This document shows positions 57,120 through 64,000 of a stretch of DNA of 64,000 bases, one piece after another; position 1 is the first letter of the stretch, and every line of letters begins with the position of its first letter. The stretch spans positions 930,001 through 994,000 of the forward strand of contig JAWWNJ010000093.1 of NCBI GenBank assembly GCA_037176885.1. The letters are read 5' to 3'. A program made the translations under genes and the position numbers. The notes beneath the pieces were generated by a model. It was not told the origin of the DNA, searched no databases, and was given only the letters and a program-made list of their open reading frames with translations. This DNA is from Favolaschia claudopus (lineage: Eukaryota > Basidiomycota > Agaricomycetes > Agaricales > Mycenaceae).

Positions 57120-58384
57120 TTAGGGAGTTTGTGCGAGCGACCCAGGTCGCTTTTCAACCGCTCAGATCTCCGCAACAACAGATACCAGGTATGAGCTCCA
57201 AGCGACCTAGGAGAGTATCGCCCTGGGGCATTCCTAGGTCGCTGGGACCTCACACTTGAGGCTGCTCGTTGTGGAGATCTGAGCGGTCGCAAAGCGACCC
57301 GGGTCGCTTTGCACAAACTCGCTATTGACAAAAGTAACCGTGGATCGACTCGTATGGTCCGAATATTGCGGTATGTAATAGGTTAAAATGCATCGGAATG
57401 TTCTCCTGCATGTTTTGAACGGCATCGGACAAAGGCCTGAACCAATCCATCAAGCACAACTGATTTCTCGGCGGATTCTAATTTGCGGCTGTTTTGCACT
57501 GTTTGTTGCAATAAATGACTGCATTTCCAATTTTCTTGAAGTTCAAGAACATGCCCTCGGACGGTAGGTTATACTTGAGGATCCATTTCAGTCCCTCACT
57601 GCTCGAAATCTCTGATTGCATCAATTTCTTGTCAACATTGGACTGGTTCAATTTCAACCATCCCTCCTGCACGGCCCCAAATAATTGCGTGGCCGTTCAA
57701 AGCTACAGTCTTGGTTGATTTCCAATCCATCACAGTGCTGAACCCTATCACCTACACATTCAATATACTGCTATATCCCAGAGTAGGCCTCCATGGCTTC
57801 CGTAAATCCCCATGTTTGGTCAAGTAAGGGGCCGAAGAGTTTTCAGATTGTAGGCTTGTTTACCACCCTTACTAGCCAAAGCAAGTGTGCAAAAACATTT
57901 GAATAGATCACATGTGCAAGCTAGAGGTCGTCGAAAGTGGCCTGGAAGGGCAGTTGCTAAGATTTCTGTTGAACAATGAGCAGAAGTTGAAAGACACAGG
58001 TGAATTTCAAGCTATTAGCCTGTTTGCGATGCAGCCATTGGATGGCTAATGGCTAAACAAGTGTCCACATTCCGGCGTATTGACAAAAGACACCCCCAGT
58101 CTGAGTATCCGAATTTTATTCCAGGCAGCTGTTCTTGACTTCTACATAAAAGTTTAGCTCATCAAAGTTTCCTAATGCGGAAATCGATAGCCATTCAATG
58201 GCTCCAATGGCTCTTCGCAAACCCTCTCCAAAATTGCGCTGGCTCTGAAGAGCGTCAGGAACAGAGGTTGCCCACAACGACTTGTGTATTTAAGGAATAT
58301 CCTGACGTATTTTTCAAACTCGAAGTCTTGGAGAAATATCACGTGGTCGCGAAGCAATCGTCGGATTAACGTTACTTTTGTCAA
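57120..58384. mobile_element. Element B, TA-flanked non-autonomous transposon in the RNase H
   Basis: Ends TTGACAAAAGTAAC (57326-, after the nested copy of family A) and GTTACTTTTGTCAA (to 58384). TA at 57118-57119 and 58385-58386. About 1.06 kb without the nested insert, non-coding, Tc1/mariner-like target. Removing it joins WIST to TEYVPSLLN in frame. Confidence 0.8.
57121..57322. mobile_element. MITE family A, copy 2, 202 bp, nested in the tip of element B
   Basis: Starts TAGGGAGTTTGTGCGAGCGACC and ends GGTCGCTTTGCACAAACTCGC. TAT on both sides (57118-57120, 57323-57325) fits a 3-bp duplication, since its removal regenerates element B's end exactly. The third layer of one nest. Confidence 0.7.
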
Positions 58385-58386
58385 TA

Positions 58387-58512
58387 CCGAGTACGTCCCG
58401 TCATTACTTAATATTGCCGACAAACCTTCACGCGGGGAGCGCGCCCCCGGCTTTCGTCGCTCGTCCTCAACCTTTAAACTTCCTTACTGTATGAAGGGCT
58501 TTGTTCTTTAAT
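58387..58512 (+). pseudogene. End of DIRS-like RNase H
   Basis: Continues TEYVPSLLNIADKPSRGERA PGF, the C-terminal RNase H landmark of this family, and stops at 58512. Nothing resembling a tyrosine recombinase follows; the element is 3'-truncated or decayed here. Confidence 0.65.
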
Positions 58513-59063
58513 GTATCCCATATTTGTATCGCTCGTAATTGCCATCGCGCTGTCAAGATATTTCAAATTATTCACTCACGATCGCTGTCAAGATGTTTCC
58601 CTAAGAACACTTGTCATCTACCACCATGCGCGCCCATAACCCATCCCTCTCGCCAATTCCATGGTGGGACACGGTAGAAACGCGTTCAGTCGCGTCAACA
58701 TGATTTCCTAAATAGGCAACGTCAGAGGTGGGGGAGGCGTAGGCCAGCTAACAATGGGGACTGGCAAATCACACCAAACAAATGTCTGTTTGGACGTTGT
58801 TTGTTCGGAGTCGGTCCCGCCCCCCGCCCTCTACAGTGACGCTAAAAATCTGAAACAAATTGCAAATGAGTCCTGAGCCGAATCCTCAGGGAATGTCCCG
58901 CGCCGATTTCCCAAATTTTCCCCAAGAAGAGCGGAACATCGACGCAGAAATGGCTGTGAAATGGCTTTGCACGGAGAAAATAATCATTTGCAGAACAGCA
59001 AGGGCCAAAATAAAAAATGTGACCGGGACATTCCCTGTAGATTGCAAATACTAAGAGATCTTA
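58513..59063. other. No gene
   Basis: CAGGGAATGTCCCG at 58888-58901 recurs inverted at 59023-59036 inside a weak palindrome. No protein recognised. Confidence 0.4.
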
Positions 59064-59693
59064 CTGTAGCACTTTGTATGGGTGAAACCGACCCTCGAGC
59101 GTGACTGGAAACGCTACGCATGGAAACCAGAAACGGCCTCAGCGTTATGCGTGACATCATAGATTTTGGAAACGGGCGGGCAAACACCGATAAAATCTAT
59201 TTCCAAACGTTGAACGGATTCTGGGCGATTTTTAGCTCTCGTTTATGCTTTCTTTGTATCCATAGCCTTTTTCTCCTGTTACGGGCTCCGTAATACACCT
59301 TTTTTCTTTTTCATGAACACCGCGCCGTGGCGCACGCTCAGACACCTAAACCAGCGACGGGTCCACCACAAGCCCTCTTCGAGCGACTAGTTAAACTACC
59401 TCGGCCAGCTTCTGGTACACCTTCCCAGCACCTTGCCCGTGGTCTCCGATGCACCGTACCGGTTCTATCTTGACGAAGATTGTAGAGAGTGATTGAGTGC
59501 AGTGAGGAGGAGGAGGGTTATAGCCAAGTTATAGCAGTAGATTCAGCTAGATTTTACAGCCACAAACATGATAATTCGACATCTTTGTATGTCACGCAGT
59601 CCTCAGGGAAACCGCCCGACCGTTATGCGTTACCGTTGAAACGAAACAGGGCGGGCGTTACGCGTTACGTTTCACCCATACAAAGTGCTACAG
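59064..59693. mobile_element. TA-flanked MITE, 630 bp
   Basis: Ends CTGTAGCACTTTGTATGGGT and complement, 25 bp perfect. TA at 59062-59063 on the left; on the right TA is displaced by the adjacent hAT-type insert and found again at 59975-59976. Inner GTTACGCGTTACG blocks are shared with 11728-11966. Confidence 0.85.
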
Positions 59694-59694
59694 T

Positions 59695-59967
59695 AGGCCC
59701 CCGGTCACTACCTACTAGGTTTGTCACATTGAAAACCCGAATTTCGGCCTGATTTACTCTATTTTTCGGCACTGATGGCGCTCTGGCGGCTTCAAAAATC
59801 ACGATTTTTTTCTGAAAATGCGCGCAAACGCTTAGTTTAGAGGAGCTGCGTCGCCCTATCGAGTCAAAACCTCGGTCAGATGGCTGGTTCGCGAAATAGC
59901 CCTCTCAGATTCGACCTTGTTTTACTCTATGGACGTGACGAACCTATATGTCAGTGACCGGGGGCCT
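59695..59967. mobile_element. hAT-type MITE, 273 bp, in the end of the previous MITE
   Basis: Ends AGGCCCCCGGTCACT and AGTGACCGGGGGCCT. Exact 8-bp duplication GCTACAGT at 59687-59694 and 59968-59975, which is the terminal sequence of the neighbouring MITE. A lone end of the same family lies at 63300-63320. Confidence 0.85.
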
Positions 59968-59976
59968 GCTACAGTA

Positions 59977-61365
59977 CACTCAAGTTGTGTTGTAGGATGT
60001 CGACAAAACCCCGTGATTTTCTGTCAAAAGTCACGCGACTGATGGCCTGGCCCTCAGTATAGGATACCGCACGCTCAAACCCAGCGGCATTTGTCTCGCC
60101 CACTTCCACCGAATATCATGCACCAGCACCATTGACTTGATGTCACCACGCAGGCCACGCCGGCCACTCAGTCCCAGCGCGCAGCCAAAATCTTTGTCGG
60201 CAAAAGTGTTACACGGCACCACCCTGGCCCAGGTTCTTTGCGGGGCAGCAGGGCCCCTCGAAACATGTCCAAATCAATGTGGGTTATCTCATTACTTCCG
60301 ATCTTGGCTTTCGTCGTGTCTGCGCTGCACAGGACTCAAACCCGGGACCCAGCAGCTGAAGAGCTGGCGCGGAACGGGCACCAATTTTGTTTTGACATTT
60401 GTTTCACATCCGCTGATTCATTCACAGTATCCCGCGGAGTGCATCTTTCCTCAAGCTCAACACCTTCCACTGTCAACACCAATTGTGTGCATTTGGGTGC
60501 TGGCGGCAGCTGTGTCTGCACGGTTATCACAGCTCTCTGCTGACCCTGCGATGTGGCCAGGTGGCGTGTATGCACATGGGGCAGCGGGCTACAGGTCGCT
60601 GAAGGAAAGGGAAGATCCCAGTGCGTTTTAACTACGCTTGCGACCCGAACTACGAGCTGAATTTGATTTTCAGTGTCTTATGTCTCATTCCTCATTGCCG
60701 CCATCCATCGTTGGGTCAATAGCGTTTAGTTCTGCAGCATTGTGGAGCGGAGGTTGGAAGACGCCGGAGTTGTGGTGAGCTGTTTGGCTGGGGACAGATG
60801 ACGTGGGTGGGGCCTTCGGGTGTTCCCGGAACCACTTGATTGACGTTTGTCCAGAGTCAACCCTCGATTGTAATATAGATTCCATATACCTACCTCTCTA
60901 TTTTGTTCTCTCAATATCAGCTATATATCTCTCCCTTCTCCCTCTCATACTTTCAACCAGCACGGACAAGTGGAACCGTGGGAATATCCTATGATTGCAT
61001 CATAGCGGACAAAATTCATGGGGAAGCTTGCTTCCCCATTCATCGGTATGTGGCTCCAAAATGCAGATGCTTACAAAATGACTGGGTGCTTTGTAAGCAC
61101 AGCTGTAAGCACTGTGCGGGCCTTTCCTCGGACTTCGGATATCCAGCTGTCAGTGTCATGTGACTTCGAACTGTGCTCCGAAACTCCGAAACTCGGTTCT
61201 GGAAATGCTTCCGCTGAAACCTTGCTTCAACCTCAGGATTGGCCTGAGTTCTCGAGAGGGAGAGATGTGTAAGCAAGCCATTGATACAGCTGTTTGACGG
61301 TTTTTGTCCGGTTTCTGATGGAGTGGGGATCTTCAGAAGTTGTTTACCTGTGATTGCTGGTAGTG
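59977..61365. other. No gene recognised; one hairpin repeat
   Basis: 60137-60631 stays open in one frame, but the translation looks random. 61018-61040 has the hairpin GGGGAAGCTTGCTTCCCC, related to those at 24079 and 25317, preceded by ATAGCGGACA as near 25912. Confidence 0.45.
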
Positions 61366-62224
61366 TTGTCAGGGTCGGGTCGGGCTCGAAAGCCCGGGCT
61401 TGGGTCGGGTCAGGTTCGCGACCCGGGTCGCATGGTTAGAAAAGAATTTCCAGTGAATTTGACCTCACATATTGATCTTTTTCCATGCCAGATGTATAGC
61501 TAACACGTCTTAAAACGGAAAAAGCTTAGGCTCCATTCGGTTGCGTCAGTTCGGAGCACTTGAGGTCACTTAAGAGTATTTCTCACCAAAAGTTTGGCGT
61601 GGAATTTTTCCCAAGTGCTCCAAAGTGACGCTAAGTGACGCTAAGCCTAAGACACGACAGCTGAATGGAGCCTTAATCCCGACAACAGTGGTCAGCAAAC
61701 TGCAATCGGACGTAATAAATACATTCTAACTAACCACGAAAAACAGCTACCACTATCCGAACCAAGGGCGTCGACACCTCAAGACTATGCAGAATCAGTC
61801 CTAGGTAGGTTTCAGGTTCTCGAAACACAACCATAACTCTTCACGGACCTACCAAGCACCCGATTTGCGAATATACGCTGTGTCGCCTGCAAAACTTCCT
61901 TTCTAGGGTCGTGGGAACTGATGGATGCGGGACTTACCGATCCACTCCTGCTACTTCCTCATCTCAGTAATGATTTCTTGATACAAAAATTCAATGGTAA
62001 GCACTATGAATGCATCAGATGAGGAGATGGAGACATACATTCATGCCCTAACTGAGCTGAAATTTGTAGGCGCCGACCCGGGTCGGCGACCCGGGTCTAG
62101 GGTCGCACAGAATCTCTGACCCGACCCGCGACCCTACTTGAAGTCGGGCCCGGGTCGGGTCGGGGTCGGGCTCAAAAGCCCGGGCTTGGGTCGGGTCGAG
62201 GGTCGGCGACCCGACCCCGGACAA
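61366..62224. mobile_element. GGGTCGGG-rich inverted-repeat element, ~859 bp
   Basis: Both ends carry TTGTC(A/C)GGGGTCGGG-type repeats and a GCCCGGGCTTGGGTCGGGT block, inverted; the terminal 60-130 bp are simple GGGTCGGG/CGACCC repeats. TAGTGT versus TAGTCT flank it, an imperfect duplication at best. A smaller MITE sits inside. Confidence 0.6.
61529..61672. mobile_element. PIF/Harbinger-type MITE, 144 bp, nested
   Basis: Ends GGCTCCATTCGG...CTGAATGGAGCC with TTA on both sides (61526-61528, 61673-61675), the 3-bp target of Harbinger/Tourist elements. Inside the GGGTCGGG-rich element. Confidence 0.75.
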
Positions 62225-62238
62225 TAGTCTGAAATTAC

Positions 62239-62621
62239 TGGCACCTGTCAACCCGGACCTCGGGAAAACGTGACTTTTCCCACGTCCTAATTGGGACATG
62301 AGGCTTCGTTTACCCACTTCGACTCACTATATGGCTCTGGACCGGTACTCAGTGCATTTGGATTATCATAAAGTTCCCTTATGTAGCTTTTTCCTATAAT
62401 CTTGAGTTAAAATTGGAGGATTTGGCGGGTTCCATCAAAATTGGTTGAACATGCATTTGCCGTCCATCCTTAAAAATGGGGACTGCTCTGGCACTGTTTA
62501 ATACATTCTAGCTACCATTATATGCTCCACCTATAGCCCTACCACCTTCACAATAGTGGAATCGACCCAATTAGGACGTGGGAAAAGTCACGTTTTCCGA
62601 GGTCCTGGATGACAGGTGCCA
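62239..62621. mobile_element. Inverted-repeat element, 383 bp
   Basis: Ends TGGCACCTGTCA...TGACAGGTGCCA, continuing through GGGAAAACGTGACTTTTCCC and CACGTCCTAATTGGG, about 55 bp per arm with few mismatches. No target duplication identified; class unknown. Confidence 0.7.
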
Positions 62622-62701
62622 TCAAGTTCAGACTCTATATAAAAAGATTTATCGACTATCATAAATCTTCTAGAGTCTGACTTGGTGAGACTACCCGGAC
62701 A

Positions 62702-63022
62702 TAGTGCTGCCCGAGGTCGAGGTACCTTGAGGTGATGGCCCATCAACCTTGAACCCACCTTGAGATGACGTCACCTCAGCGGTCCACCTCGAAATTCACT
62801 CTCTTCACTTCATTTTCATTCCCTGAGCCGCGAAAAAAGTTCAGCTAGCCTACAGTGGCCCACTCATGAGCACCTATCATGTTTATCTGGTGTTAACAAC
62901 TGTTTTTAAATATTATTTCCGAAAACAGTCTCAAGGCGCCATCACCTCGACTACCATAAATGGCAACAGTTTAAGGCCAAGGTCACCTCACCTCCGAGGG
63001 CCTCCACCTCGCGGCAGCACTA
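62702..63022. mobile_element. hAT-type MITE, 321 bp
   Basis: Ends TAGTGCTGCC...GGCAGCACTA with exact 8-bp duplication CCCGGACA (62694-62701, 63023-63030). GAGGT/ACCTC-rich interior. TAGxGCTGCxx ends are usual for hAT elements. Confidence 0.9.
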
Positions 63023-63030
63023 CCCGGACA

Positions 63031-64000
63031 ACACTAATTGCTGGTGCGTGGCCTCGCCAAGCAGGCGGCGACAGCTTAACCGCTCCACCGCAGCCCCACT
63101 GCATTCACTGGTGGAGCAAAATGCCGAAAATAGCCCAATCTGAGGTCAGAGTGGAGCCATACGGCGACTCGGAGGCATACAGGTGTAAACAAGAAACGAA
63201 ATGCCCCACTCCATCAAAAACCGGACAAAAACCGTAAAACAGCTGTATATTGGGCGTGAACTCCTGCCCGATGGATGGACATTGGATAGATACTAGAGAG
63301 GCCCCCGGTCACTACCTATTAGGCGGGGCAAATACACGCTACTGCCTACCTATATACTTTGTGACAATGGCATGTGTTGCTCAATGAATGCTTGCTCCTC
63401 TCTTCCCCTTTTGCCTATGCTTTGAGACAACTTTGTATCCGTGGTTGGACTATAAGTTTCAATCCCAGTCTCTGCAAAGGATCCAAACTTTGTTCCTCTA
63501 GCTCCAACTTCTCTCCAGCGAATAACCTGTTTGCGCAAAAGCCATACGAGCCACCAGATGGCTTTGGGCGTGTGCGCAGCATATGGCTCCTGATTCTGGG
63601 ACGTTTAAGCATCAAACCTATATTGTATGCAACATATCTGCACAGTTTGTAGTAGCTGTCATGGGCTTCCCCAAATCACCAGAGCTTCAGGACTCTATGA
63701 GTTCGACCCTGGACGCAGGATCTTTATTTTCTCTTTCTCTTTTTCGTTTCCCCCCCCTCTTTTCCCATCCTCCTTTTTCGAGGCTTGATATCACTACTGT
63801 ACACTTTTCCCTGTATGCCCATTGCGTGGCGTGCAATTTAGTTAATAATGCCAAGAAATATACAACTGTAAAGGTGTCGGCCAGACACACAGTCACTAAA
63901 ACAGAATCACACGGCGAGTCAATAGGACCACGGTATATTGACGAGCGAGCGAGCGAGCGGTAGACGACGACAGGTAAGGACAAGATAGACTAGCGTATGT
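63031..64000. other. No gene; lone hAT-MITE end
   Basis: AGGCCCCCGGTCACTACCTA at 63300-63319 is one end of the family at 59695-59967; the partner end was not found, so this copy is truncated. The rest shows no gene. Confidence 0.4.

Noticed and set aside
60137..60631. 164-codon plus-strand frame
   Set aside because: Several overlapping frames are open and none shows recognisable protein features.

Overview
The window looks like a stretch of a basidiomycete (probably Agaricomycete) nuclear genome. The real genes have 48-68-bp GT-AG introns with CTAAC/CTAAT-type branch sites. The transposon content is typical of these fungi: Plavaka-type DNA transposases, a chromodomain Ty3/gypsy element, a Tad-like LINE, a DIRS-like element, a copia element, and many small inverted-repeat elements. 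No rRNA, tRNA, CRISPR array or prokaryotic signal was seen.

Layout. 1-5.8 kb: inverted-repeat elements and sequence without a recognisable gene. 5.9-10.9 kb: the only cluster of ordinary host-like genes, three divergently arranged intron-bearing genes. The middle one is a 2-oxoglutarate/Fe(II) dioxygenase carrying one apparent frameshift. 11-15.7 kb: small inverted-repeat elements and copies of a dispersed repeat. 15.8-21.8 kb: a minus-strand Plavaka transposase cut in two by a 2.75-kb Plavaka-like element, abutting the 3' end of a decayed gypsy element with one LTR. 22.4-23.7 kb: a truncated LINE. 23.7-30.9 kb: repeats, including four tandem copies of a 309-bp unit and a fragment resembling proteins linked to KDZ transposons. 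31.0-42.0 kb: a nearly complete, very young 11-kb chromovirus with 602-bp LTRs and a 5-bp target duplication. It is broken by a 256-bp Helitron-like insert in the protease and by a frameshift after RT, and it carries an extra spliced gene and a foldback element before its 3' LTR. 42-48.5 kb: inverted-repeat elements and a decayed gag with a candidate LTR. 48.5-50.1 kb: a compact copia element that encodes only Gag. 52.5-54.2 kb: a deleted Tc1/mariner element, and a SAP-like reading frame split by another TA-flanked element. 54.5-58.5 kb: a DIRS-like retroelement whose RNase H is interrupted by one element with a second nested in its tip. 58.5-64 kb: more nested inverted-repeat elements.

The main value of the window is its stratigraphy. 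At five places, removing an insert and one copy of its target duplication restores an interrupted reading frame: Plavaka transposase, gypsy protease, SAP-like ORF, and two stacked inserts at one site in the DIRS-like RNase H. These give exact ends, target duplications and relative ages. The best candidates for something undescribed are the spliced third gene of the chromovirus, the gag-only copia element, and the dioxygenase gene trio.
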